From Enhygromyxa salina (GTDB taxonomy: Bacteria; Myxococcota_A; Polyangia; Nannocystales; Nannocystaceae): a stretch of 64,000 bases of DNA. The stretch's first letter is position 1. Each line of letters starts with the position of its first letter. The translations under genes and the position numbers were made by a program. Location: positions 1 to 64,000 of the forward strand of contig NZ_PVNK01000221.1 in assembly GCF_002994615.1 (NCBI RefSeq), in the 5' to 3' direction. Below are positions 34,358-43,675 of this stretch, piece by piece. The notes below the pieces were generated by a model. It searched no databases. It was not told the origin of the DNA and saw only the letters and a program-made list of their open reading frames with translations.

Positions 34358-35890
34358 CTAGCGCGGATGCAAGAGCGCGTCGCGGGTTGCGAGGGCGAAG
34401 CGGCGTCGGACGCGAGCGTCGTGATCCGCGGGGCTGTCGCCGGGCGGCCAACCGGCGCCGACCTGGACGCGCAGGCTCGCGAGGCCGCCGTCGTCGGTCG
34501 CGTCGAGCAGCGCGAAGAGCAGCGTGTGATGACTCCGGACGACCTCGTCGGTCGCAGCCAGCAATTCCAGCAGCGCGTCGGGTCGGCGCTCGAGCGCTCG
34601 GACCGCCCGGGCGAGGGCGTGGCGCCGGGCGAAGTCGGGGCCGCGCTCGTGGGCGACGCGCAGCCACGCGTGGGCCTCTTCGGCGACGCGGGCCGCGTCG
34701 TGCCACTCGACCGGCAGCTCGGGCTCGAGCTCGCGGCCAGAGCCGTGGCGCGAGCTCGGCGTGGTTCGCCGCGCTCGCTCGATCCGGCGCGCGAGCCGAC
34801 GTTCGTACTCCCGCAGATCTCGCTCGCGCAGATCTTCGGTGACCACCGCTGCGACCGGATCGAGGCCGTAGCCGCCAGCCTCGGCGCCGCGCTTCATCGC
34901 CCGATCGAGGGCGAGGTCGATGAAGCCGTGATCGAACAGTCGATCGAGCTCGTGGACGAAGGGCAAGAGCAGATCGGTCCCGAGCGCCCGGGCTTCGGGC
35001 CGCTGCTGGGCGCGCCTGGCGATCCGTGCGCTCGGCCCCTTGCGCTCGAGGTAGGTCCGGGCGCGCTGGCGCTCGACGGCCAGCAGCGCCGGATCGCCAG
35101 CGTGGTCGGTGTTCTCCAGGTCGATCAGCAGCGCGAGCAGATCGAGCTCGGTCTCGGCGAACAGCCGCTCGAGCCCGCCGACGCGCCGCTGCCAGTAGAA
35201 GCGACAAAAGCTGCGCCCGTGCAGCAGCGCCGGGCCGGCGAGGAGCCGCGCGAAGGGGGGCAGGGGGCGGCCCGGGCCGACGCCCAGGGACTGCAGGCCT
35301 TGCATGTAGACCCGAGCGAGGAACGCGTGGGCGCGCGTGCGCTGCTCCTCTTCGAGCTCATCCGAGCGCAGCTGGGCGTGGGCGAGCTCGACCGCGGCGA
35401 GGATGCGGTCGTCGATCGGTGTCAGCAACGCGGTCGCCGGATCGGGGAGCTCGCTCGGCAGCGGTTGGCTCGCGCGATCGAGGATCGCCAGCCGCGCCAG
35501 GCCCTGAAGTTCGGCGTTGGCGTCGAGCGCGGCCACGAGCGGCGCGACCTCGGCCGCGCTGCCCGCCGCGAGCAGGACCCGGCGCAGCTCGCCGTGGTCG
35601 AGGGTCAGGCCCGGGCACAGCACGGGCAAGAGCGCGAGGTCGGCGTCGCTGTGCCCGGCCCGTCGCTCGAGGGTCGCGCAATCCGGCACCGCCTCGACGG
35701 GGTCCGGATCCACGGCCTGGTCTGCGCCGGTCTCACTCGCCGCTGACGGCGGGGCGGCTCGTTCGGCGCGCGGCGCTGGCTGGTCCTCGTCGCCGCACCC
35801 GCCGCTCGCCGCCAGGCTCGCGGACACCGATACGCAAAAGACGAGCGCCCAGCCGCTCGTGAGCCGTCGCCGTCCGCTCGTCGCGCCCAC
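34358..35890 (-). CDS. Predicted lipoprotein, 510 aa, function unknown
   Basis: Signal sequence with lipobox ASGGC (cysteine about 32), then an Ala/Pro/Glu-rich linker, then about 440 residues of helix-rich sequence with few features. No catalytic motif was seen. It begins 2 bp after the PilZ gene stop, so the two are in one transcription unit. Confidence 0.7.
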   Translation of the reverse strand: MGATSGRRRLTSGWALVFCVSVSASLAASGGCGDEDQPAPRAERAAPPSAASETGADQAVDPDPVEAVPDCATLERRAGHSDADLALLPVLCPGLTLDHGELRRVLLAAGSAAEVAPLVAALDANAELQGLARLAILDRASQPLPSELPDPATALLTPIDDRILAAVELAHAQLRSDELEEEQRTRAHAFLARVYMQGLQSLGVGPGRPLPPFARLLAGPALLHGRSFCRFYWQRRVGGLERLFAETELDLLALLIDLENTDHAGDPALLAVERQRARTYLERKGPSARIARRAQQRPEARALGTDLLLPFVHELDRLFDHGFIDLALDRAMKRGAEAGGYGLDPVAAVVTEDLRERDLREYERRLARRIERARRTTPSSRHGSGRELEPELPVEWHDAARVAEEAHAWLRVAHERGPDFARRHALARAVRALERRPDALLELLAATDEVVRSHHTLLFALLDATDDGGLASLRVQVGAGWPPGDSPADHDARVRRRFALATRDALLHPR

Positions 35891-35892
35891 GG

Positions 35893-36504
35893 CTACTGCT
35901 CGACGAGGCGTCGGATGACCTCGCGCAGGCGATGGACCCCGCCCATGTCGCGCGCCATGAACTCGAGCCCGACGCCCTCGTCGTTGTTCGAGTTGCGGAC
36001 GACGGCGAGGATCTCGAGGGGGCGCGCGCTACCCGGCGGCGTGATCTCGATGATCACTTCTTCGCCGACCTCGGGCCGATGCTGGGTCAAGAGCAGGCCG
36101 CCGCCCTCGGAGATCTCCGAGAGCGCGGCGGTGTTGAAGTCTCGCTGGCCCCGGCGCCGCCAGCGGATTTCGACCAGCACGGGTAAGCGGACATGGCGGC
36201 GGCGCGCGGTCAGCTTGACCTCGCCCGTCGCCACCTTCTTCAGGAATTGTATCTTGCGCCACTCCGAGCCGGCGCACATGACGGTGCCGCCGGCGCGTAC
36301 CCGAAGGCGTGGACGCGCGGCGTGCCACTCGTGGCCGATCGCGCGGACCATCATCTTGCCGGGGAGACCGGTGAACGACAGCTCGAGCAAAACCTCTTCG
36401 CCGGGCTCGTAGCCGTCGGTGGTGAACACCTCGAGCGCGTTGTCCTCGCGGATCGCGGCGGTGAAGTCTTCTGGAGTAGCGTAGTGCGACCGTATTTTTC
36501 GCAA
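35893..36504 (-). CDS. PilZ-domain protein
   Basis: 203 residues from a TTG at 36504; no closer ATG fits. Residues about 105-200 form a PilZ domain: RRRHVRLPVLVEIRWRRR gives the RxxxR motif, and LSEISEGGGLLL takes the place of the (D/N)xSxxG motif (Glu for Asp/Asn). The N-terminal 90 residues look like a second, PilZ-like beta domain lacking the arginines (EPGEEVLLELSFTGLPGKMMVRAIGHEW). It would bind c-di-GMP, with the Glu variant leaving affinity uncertain. The FHA-GGDEF protein at 8.6 kb is a possible source of signal. Confidence 0.82.
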   Translation of the reverse strand: MRKIRSHYATPEDFTAAIREDNALEVFTTDGYEPGEEVLLELSFTGLPGKMMVRAIGHEWHAARPRLRVRAGGTVMCAGSEWRKIQFLKKVATGEVKLTARRRHVRLPVLVEIRWRRRGQRDFNTAALSEISEGGGLLLTQHRPEVGEEVIIEITPPGSARPLEILAVVRNSNNDEGVGLEFMARDMGGVHRLREVIRRLVEQ

Positions 36505-36700
36505 GGAAACCTACGTCTGTCTGAGTGTGTGCACGCTACCACACTTCGTGCGGACGTGTGCTTGTTTCGTTGTGTCTGGATTATCTTTGTTAGGTCAGGG
36601 TGTAGTGCGGAAACGCGCGCTCACCAGGCGCTATTTTGACCCGCCACGTGTGGGATGGGCGCAGGACAGGCCGGACCGGCGCCTCGGCTATGGTCTGCGC

Positions 36701-37429
36701 ATGACCGCCGACAGCGGGGCGCGGCCGCTGGTGCTGCTGCCGACCTACAACGAGCGTGAGAACCTCGACGCGATCCTCGACGCGATCCTCGCGGCCGAGC
36801 CCGACTTTCACGTGCTGGTGATCGACGACGGCAGCCCCGACGGCACCGGTGAGCTCGCCGACCGCCGGGCCGCGGCCGATGAGCGCGTGTTCGTGTTGCA
36901 TCGCAGCGGCAAGCAGGGCCTGGGCAAGGCCTACGTGGCCGGCTTCGACTGGGGCCTGGGTCACGCGCGGGGCTACACCCACCTGTTCGAGATGGACGCG
37001 GACTTCTCCCACGACCCGCGCTACCTCGGACCGCTGCTGCGGGCCTGCACCGAGGGCGGGGCCGACCTCGCAATCGGCAGCCGCTACGTGCCCGGGGGTG
37101 GGACGCGGGGGTGGCCGTGGCATCGTCAGCTTCTGTCTCGCGGCGGAGGTCTCTACGCGCGCACGATCCTCGGCCTGCCGATCCACGATCCGACCGCGGG
37201 CTTCATCTGCTTCTCGCGCCACGTGCTCGAGGCCCTCGACCTCCACGCGCTCGCGACCCGCGGCTACGGGTTTCAGATCGAGCTCAAGTATCGGGTTGTG
37301 CGCGCGGGCTTTCGCGTGCTCGAGATCCCGATCGTGTTCGTCGAGCGCGAGCGCGGGCAGTCGAAGATGAGCGGGAAGATCGCCGCCGAGGCGCTGCTGA
37401 AGGTCGTCGAGCTGCGCGTACGCGGCTGA
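36701..37429 (+). CDS. Polyprenol-phosphate mannosyltransferase-like family 2 glycosyltransferase
   Basis: 242 residues from the ATG at 36701, preceded by an AT-richer 190-bp gap. DPM1/Ppm1-like signatures: LLPTYNERENL (12-22), IDDGSPDGTG (41-50), the Asp-x-Asp in FEMDADFSHDP (97-106), GSRYVPGGG, and a final RGQSKMSGKI. It lacks a C-terminal membrane domain, so it is the catalytic module alone. It should make a polyprenol-phosphate sugar on the cytoplasmic face, a donor that GT-C type proteins such as the DUF2723 protein could use. Confidence 0.9.
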   Translation: MTADSGARPLVLLPTYNERENLDAILDAILAAEPDFHVLVIDDGSPDGTGELADRRAAADERVFVLHRSGKQGLGKAYVAGFDWGLGHARGYTHLFEMDADFSHDPRYLGPLLRACTEGGADLAIGSRYVPGGGTRGWPWHRQLLSRGGGLYARTILGLPIHDPTAGFICFSRHVLEALDLHALATRGYGFQIELKYRVVRAGFRVLEIPIVFVERERGQSKMSGKIAAEALLKVVELRVRG

Positions 37430-37451
37430 ATTTGCGCGCGGGGCGTGTCGT

Positions 37452-37469
37452 GAGCCCCTCTCGGGGCTC
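37452..37469 (+). terminator. Hairpin after the glycosyltransferase gene
   Basis: GAGCCCC and GGGGCTC pair perfectly around TCTC, 22 bp after the stop at 37429. There is no long T-run, so termination efficiency is doubtful. Confidence 0.45.
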
Positions 37470-37505
37470 CTAGGAGCAGCCACAGACAGAGGTTAACCTG
37501 CGGCC

Positions 37506-38369
37506 GTGAGCACCAAGGTCTGGCTGTCGACCCACGAGCGCGCCCTCGATCCCGAGGACGCGACGATCAGCGTGTACGACCGAGGCTTTCTCTACGGCGA
37601 CAGCGTCTACGAGACCCTGCGGACCGCTGGCGATCGGGTGATCGAGCTCGACGCCCACCTCGACCGCCTCCGTCGCAGCGCCGCGGGCATCGCCTTCGAC
37701 CTGCCCTTCGAGAACGAGCACATCGCCAGGGCGCTGCGCGAGACCGTGGCCGCCGCCAAGAACGAGGACAGCCGGATCCGCGTGATCGTGACCCGGGGCG
37801 TCGGGCCGATCGCCCTCGACACCCGCGTCGCCGAGGCGCCGCTCTTGGTCATCATGGTCGAGCCCCTGGTCGTGCCCGACGCCGAGGCCTACGAGCGCGG
37901 GATCTCGGCGATCGTCGTCGGCCGCGAGGGCTCGATCCGTCCGGGGCTCAAGACCGGCAACTACCTCGGCAACATCCTGGCCTTGCGCCGCGCGCACGAG
38001 CGCGGGGCCGACGACGCGATCTTGTGCAACGCCGAGGGCGCGGTGGCCGAGGGCGCGACCTCCAACTTTTTCATGGTCGTCGCGGGATCGATCCACACCC
38101 CCTCGCTCTCGACCGGCCTGCTCGCGGGCATCACCCGCGGGGTCGTGATGCGGCTGCTCGAGCAGGAGCTCGGGATGCCGACCTGTGAGCGAACGGTGCT
38201 GGTCGAGGAGCTGCGGGCAGCCGACGAGCTGTTCCTGACCAGCTCGGTCCGCGGGATCATGCCCGTGACGACCCTCGATGGCCGCAGCGTCGGGGACGGC
38301 AGCGCAGGGCCTGTGACCCGCCGCGCGCTCGAGGTCTATTCGGAGTTCCTCCAGGGCCGGGCAAAGTAG
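37506..38369 (+). CDS. Class IV PLP aminotransferase (branched-chain / aminodeoxychorismate lyase-like)
   Basis: 287 residues. Fold-type IV motifs are clear: SVYDRGFLYGDSVYETLRT (22-40), PLP lysine 149 in RPGLKTGNYLGNILA, CNAEGAVAEGATSNFF, and LLAGITRGVVMRLL. Members include IlvE, PabC and D-amino-acid aminotransferase, which cannot be separated confidently here. The YDRGF and EGATSNFF motifs are common to all three. No pab or ilv neighbour helps. Confidence 0.88.
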   Translation: MSTKVWLSTHERALDPEDATISVYDRGFLYGDSVYETLRTAGDRVIELDAHLDRLRRSAAGIAFDLPFENEHIARALRETVAAAKNEDSRIRVIVTRGVGPIALDTRVAEAPLLVIMVEPLVVPDAEAYERGISAIVVGREGSIRPGLKTGNYLGNILALRRAHERGADDAILCNAEGAVAEGATSNFFMVVAGSIHTPSLSTGLLAGITRGVVMRLLEQELGMPTCERTVLVEELRAADELFLTSSVRGIMPVTTLDGRSVGDGSAGPVTRRALEVYSEFLQGRAK

Positions 38370-38428
38370 CCTTGCTCTGGGCGGCGTGGACGTCTAGGGT
38401 ACCGCCCCCACGCGGGAGAGCAGCGAAC

Positions 38429-38977
38429 GTGAAGCCGATCGACATCTGCAAGAACCTCGGACCTGAGAAGGTTGACGCTTACTACGGCGAGTTGTCCGGC
38501 AAGGAGATCCGCGCCGTGCTCAAAGCCGGTGGCTCGCACTCGAACACGCCGAGCACCGCGTTCTCGCAGGCCGGCCGGCGCAAGGTCTGGCGCAAGCGCT
38601 TCGACGCCGAGTTCGCCAAGGACAACGAGCAGCTGGCCCTGGCCCTGCTGATCGAGTGGCTGATGCGCCACCACCGGAACATGCTCGTCGACTACCTCGA
38701 CCACCTCGGGATCAAGCACACCCAGGGCGAGACCGACGAGGACTTCTGCGAGACCAAGACCCCCGAGGAGCTCCGCGAGGGCGTCGACATGCTGCTCGCC
38801 AAGTACCCGGCCCACGAGGTCGGCACCTACTTGCTGCTCGTCGGCCACCTCCAGGAGACCCCCGTGTTCGACGAGACCGCCAAGGTCCTCGGCGCGGTCG
38901 GGATGCCCGAGGGCGAGATCGAGGGCTACATCGAGCGCTTCAAGAAGCGCTGGGCCGAGCGCAAGGGCGCGGCCTGA
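38429..38977 (+). CDS. Unknown 182-aa cytoplasmic protein
   Basis: From a GTG at 38429. Contains a Lys/Arg-rich helical core (AGRRKVWRKRFDAEFAKDNEQL), an EWLMRHHRNMLVDYLDHLGIKHT segment, and a C-terminal helix ending KKRWAERKGAA. No signal peptide, no recognised domain. It leads a compact run with the TPR and DHH-like genes (5 bp gap, then a 4-bp overlap), implying a shared task. Confidence 0.65.
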   Translation: MKPIDICKNLGPEKVDAYYGELSGKEIRAVLKAGGSHSNTPSTAFSQAGRRKVWRKRFDAEFAKDNEQLALALLIEWLMRHHRNMLVDYLDHLGIKHTQGETDEDFCETKTPEELREGVDMLLAKYPAHEVGTYLLLVGHLQETPVFDETAKVLGAVGMPEGEIEGYIERFKKRWAERKGAA

Positions 38978-38982
38978 GGCCA

Positions 38983-39303
38983 ATGGACCGCCTCGGCATG
39001 CTCGAGCAGATGGTCGCGGCCAAGCCCGACGAGGCTTTCCCGCGCTACGGCCTGGCGATGGAGTACAAGAGGCTCGGTCGCCACGACGAGGCCGCGCAGA
39101 TGTTCGCGGCCCTCGCCGAGCGCAACCCGGACTACGTGCCCGGGTACCTGATGCACGGCAACCTGCTCGAGGCCATGGGCAAGGGCGAGGACGCGGCTGC
39201 GATCTACGCCCGCGGCGTGGAGGTCGCGGGCGCGGCCGGCGACGAGCACGCCGTCTCGGAGCTGTCTGCGGCTTTGGGGGCGGCTCGGGACGCGTTGGCG
39301 TGA
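38983..39303 (+). CDS. Small TPR protein
   Basis: 106 residues made of two to three TPR units: AFPRYGLAMEYKRLGRHDEAAQMFAALAERNPDY and PGYLMHGNLLEAMGKGEDAAAIYARGVEVA, read in parts. It is a protein-interaction module without catalytic residues. Its stop overlaps the GTG of the next gene by GTGA. Confidence 0.8.
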   Translation: MDRLGMLEQMVAAKPDEAFPRYGLAMEYKRLGRHDEAAQMFAALAERNPDYVPGYLMHGNLLEAMGKGEDAAAIYARGVEVAGAAGDEHAVSELSAALGAARDALA

Positions 39304-40187
39304 CCACCGTCGTGTTCGCGAGTCCGCGTCGGCTGCCCAAGCCGCACGAGCTCGCCGGGCGCGTGGTCGTGGTCGACATCGCGTTCGCGTCGGAGGGCAT
39401 CGGCAAGGGCTTCCGCAAGACCACGGGCAAGTTCATCGAGCAGCTCGGGCCCCGGCTCGCGCGCTGGGTCGACCACCACGATCACCCCGCCCACGCGAGC
39501 TTCGCCGCCGACGAGCGCTTCGTGCTCGCGACCAAGGCCGAGCACGGCGCGTGCCCAGAGATGATCGACGAGCGGCTCGTCCGCGAGACCGGGCCGATCG
39601 ACACGATCGTCGCTCACTTCGATCTCGACGGGCTCTACGCCGCCGCCAAGTGGCTGCTCGGCGGGCGCGAGCCCTACCCGGGCGCCGACGATGACGCCCG
39701 CGCCGTCGACACCCGGATCGGCCCCATCGGGCCCGAGGCCGCGCAGATCGACAAGGCCCTGCGCGCGCACTACCGCGACGAGGTCCTCAAGCAACAGATC
39801 TTGCGCTACCTCGTCGAGGGCATGCGGCCCGGGCTCGAGCGCAGCGCGATCGAGGCCGCGGCCGCCGACTACGATCGCATGGCCGCGCGCTCGGCCGAGC
39901 TCGCTCAGGGTTACGCCGTCGACGGCGAGATCGCCTTCGTCAAGGTCCCCGGCGGCGCGGGGCAGTTCGACAAGACCGAGCTCCTGCTCCTCGGTCAGAA
40001 GCTCGCGACCGTCGCGGTCGTGGCCGACGGCGGCAACGTCAGCATCGCCGCGCCCTTCGACAGCGGGCTGGACTTCGTCGAGCTGCTCGAGCTCGGCGGG
40101 GGGATGCCGACCCGGGTCAACGTGCCTGCGAAGCGGCTGGATCAGGCTCTGGAGCGAATCGCCGCGGCCCTGCGTGAGCGCAGCTGA
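39300..40187 (+). CDS. DHH-like phosphoesterase-related protein
   Basis: 295 residues from a GTG inside the previous stop. Two His/Asp motifs suggest a DHH-type metal site: WVDHHDHPAH (57-66) and IVAHFDLDGLYAAAKW near 102-117. A beta-rich C-terminal half (VAVVADGGNVSIAAPF) could correspond to a DHHA1-like domain, but the canonical order of DHH motifs is altered. Assignment to this superfamily is therefore tentative. Substrate unknown. Confidence 0.5.
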   Translation: MTTVVFASPRRLPKPHELAGRVVVVDIAFASEGIGKGFRKTTGKFIEQLGPRLARWVDHHDHPAHASFAADERFVLATKAEHGACPEMIDERLVRETGPIDTIVAHFDLDGLYAAAKWLLGGREPYPGADDDARAVDTRIGPIGPEAAQIDKALRAHYRDEVLKQQILRYLVEGMRPGLERSAIEAAAADYDRMAARSAELAQGYAVDGEIAFVKVPGGAGQFDKTELLLLGQKLATVAVVADGGNVSIAAPFDSGLDFVELLELGGGMPTRVNVPAKRLDQALERIAAALRERS

Positions 40188-40277
40188 GCGCACGAAGGTG
40201 CAATACAGAGGCATCGGCGGTCAGGGGCGTGCTCGGGCTCGTGGTGGGTTGTTCAGCAGCCTGCTAGCGTCCGCGCC

Positions 40278-40493
40278 ATGTCAGACCGCGACGTCGAACG
40301 CAACGTGAACACCGAGCAATTCGTGGCGACCCTTCGCCGCATCGCCGACTGCCTCGAGGGCGACGACAACGTGCGCATCCAGGTCAAGGGCCAGCGCTTC
40401 ACGATCCCCAAGACGGCGTCGCTGTCGATCGAGCACGAGCGTGAGGGCGGCGCCGAAGAGCTCGAGCTCCAGCTGCGCTGGAACAACGACTGA
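40278..40493 (+). CDS. amphi-Trp domain protein
   Basis: 71 residues, the usual size for this family. It fits the pattern throughout: ATLRRIADCLEGDDNVRIQ, then FTIPKTASLSIEHERE, ending ELELQLRWNND with the C-terminal Trp. These are small acidic proteins of unknown role, sometimes fused to other domains. It stands alone, convergent with the membrane-protein gene. Confidence 0.8.
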   Translation: MSDRDVERNVNTEQFVATLRRIADCLEGDDNVRIQVKGQRFTIPKTASLSIEHEREGGAEELELQLRWNND

Positions 40494-40500
40494 TCGGCGC

Positions 40501-40559
40501 GGCCGAGCGCGAGATCGTCGGCACCACCGAGCGGATCGCACAGTGCGCTCCGCTCGGCC
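40501..40559. terminator. Inverted repeat between convergent genes
   Basis: GGCCGAGCG (40501-40509) and CGCTCGGCC (40551-40559) are perfectly complementary and fill the gap between stops at 40493 and 40576. Probably a bidirectional termination structure. The loop of 41 nt is long. Confidence 0.4.
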
Positions 40560-40575
40560 TCGGAGCCACGAGGGG

Positions 40576-42291
40576 TCACCAGATCCCGGGGTTGACCTTC
40601 CGGTGGAGGCCGCTGTGCCACTGAATCCACGCGCGAGACGGGCTGTCGAGGGGCTCCTCGAAGTGAAAGCGGACACGGGTCGCCTTGCCAGCGTCGACCT
40701 CCATGATCTCGGCGTCGAAGCAGCGCGTCGAGATGTGGTCGCCGACCACGAAAGGGGCGAGCCCTGGGTCGCGCCAGAAGGCCGTCACGGGGCCAGCTGG
40801 CCACCCTTGGCCAGCGCGGAGCTCGAGCGTGTGGTCGTCGAGGCGCTCGATGTCTGGGGGCTCGCTGCCGGCGTGGAGGACCCAGAGTTCGGCGGGCGCT
40901 GGTCGTCCGTCGGCTCGCAGTGAGCGCAGCAGGTACTCGACGCCGAGATAGTGAAAGGTGTGGACCACGACCACGGTCTTGCCCTCCATCTCGGGCGTCC
41001 CGGGCCACGCTTTCTTTTGGAAGGTGTCCTCGACCTCATGCAGCGCGCGAAAGTCGAGGCTCCGGACGAAGAACGCGAGCGGAGAGGCGACGAGGTGAAC
41101 GGCAACTACGAGCACGGCGCCCGCGCGGGCGAGCCACTTCGTCGACCGACCCAGGAGCCACGCGTCGATGAGCTCGCCCCAGGCCAGGGCCACGCCAAAG
41201 CTGGTCAAGATCAGCAGGCGCTCGAAGGGCAGGCTGGCCGTCAAGGGGATGCACCCCAAGCCCGCCGCGAGGACGCCGAAGCGCGCGCAGGGCCGATTGA
41301 CCCGGGCCACGAAGACGGCCAAGAGCCCCAACAGGACCAGGGTCACCAGCCACCAGAGCAGCACGGGAATCTGGTGGATCACGGGGGGCGAGACGCTGAA
41401 CGCCGACAGGGCGAGATAGCGCGGGGGCAGCTCGGCGAGGAATGCGGCTGGATCTCCGACGGGATCGAGGTAGGCCCCCGAGTCCACGGCACCGTAGCCG
41501 AGGAGGTCGTAGGCCGCCCGCCATGCGATGACGACCGCGACGCTCGGTATCAACGACAACGCGCGAGACTGGCGTGAGCCGGGATCGAGCACGAGCGCGT
41601 AGGCCGTGACGAAGGTCAAGGTGACCACCCCCGCTTCCCCGGCGAGTAACGCGGCGACCAGAGCGACGGGCGCGAGCCAGCCGGCGCGCTTGTCTTGGTC
41701 TCGCCGCCACCGGTCGTGGGCGAGGATTGTCAGCAGCGAGAACACGGCCGAGACCAGCCCGTTGCGGTGGGCGAGCCAGGCAACGGGCACATGGTGACCA
41801 AACGCCGCGGCGTATGCGAGGCTCGCCACGCCCGCAGCGGTGGCGTTCGAGCTGAGCCGTCGAGCCACCACCCAGACGAGCGCACACGCGGCCAGGTACC
41901 ACGCCACGCTGTGCAGGTGCATCAGCCACGGCGCGCGCGGCCAGCAGAGATGATCGAGCAGATGCGTGACGACGGTGAGGGGTCTGAAGAAGGCCACCCT
42001 GAGATCGGGCGCCGTCCACCAGGGCAGCTGGCCAAGGGTCCGCAACGCCTCGTTGTGGGCCTGCGGTCCGCTCACGAGGACGAACATGTCCCACCACGGC
42101 TGCGTGCTCGCCCCCTCGCGCTGCGCGGAGAGAAACTCGGCTTGCGGCAGGTCGTCACCGAGCAGCCCCACGCCGAGGCTCGGCACGGACAACACGAAGG
42201 CCAAGGCGAGAACGACCCAGACCACCCGCCGGTGTCCGAGTCGCTGCTGAAGAGGCGACAGGCGCTCCGAGCTGTTGACGTCGTCCGTCAC
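40576..42291 (-). CDS. Polytopic membrane protein, GT-C-like, unknown
   Basis: 571 residues with about ten hydrophobic helices through residue 410, then a soluble tail. After the first helix it has an acidic pair in GVGLLGDDLPQAEFL, the place where GT-C glycosyltransferases carry a catalytic Asp. A large loop with DLRVAFFRPLTVVTHLLDH follows, as in dolichyl-mannosyl-type transferases. Function as a lipid-carrier-dependent sugar transferase is an inference. Confidence 0.7.
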   Translation of the reverse strand: MTDDVNSSERLSPLQQRLGHRRVVWVVLALAFVLSVPSLGVGLLGDDLPQAEFLSAQREGASTQPWWDMFVLVSGPQAHNEALRTLGQLPWWTAPDLRVAFFRPLTVVTHLLDHLCWPRAPWLMHLHSVAWYLAACALVWVVARRLSSNATAAGVASLAYAAAFGHHVPVAWLAHRNGLVSAVFSLLTILAHDRWRRDQDKRAGWLAPVALVAALLAGEAGVVTLTFVTAYALVLDPGSRQSRALSLIPSVAVVIAWRAAYDLLGYGAVDSGAYLDPVGDPAAFLAELPPRYLALSAFSVSPPVIHQIPVLLWWLVTLVLLGLLAVFVARVNRPCARFGVLAAGLGCIPLTASLPFERLLILTSFGVALAWGELIDAWLLGRSTKWLARAGAVLVVAVHLVASPLAFFVRSLDFRALHEVEDTFQKKAWPGTPEMEGKTVVVVHTFHYLGVEYLLRSLRADGRPAPAELWVLHAGSEPPDIERLDDHTLELRAGQGWPAGPVTAFWRDPGLAPFVVGDHISTRCFDAEIMEVDAGKATRVRFHFEEPLDSPSRAWIQWHSGLHRKVNPGIW

Positions 42292-42395
42292 GGCGAGGGC
42301 CGAGTTTAGGGGCCGCGCCTCGGCTGGGCCAGCTCAGATCGGCCGACGCGTCAGCGAGGCACGGCGAGCCCCCGACATTCTCGGCGCGTCGACGG

Positions 42396-43550
<1,155 letters not shown>

Positions 43551-43675
43551 GGGCGCATGATAGACGAGGCGTCGGGCGCTCACAAAGCGATGGCGTGCAC
43601 GTCGGTCAGGTCGAGCGCGCGCGGGCCTCGAGCCGCTCTGCATGGATCCCAAACTCGAGGTCGGGCATCGCAGGC

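Noticed and set aside
40501..40559. Possible CRISPR-like or tRNA-like structure in the convergent gap
   Set aside because: Only a single inverted repeat is present, with no repeats and no T-arm; listed as a terminator candidate instead.
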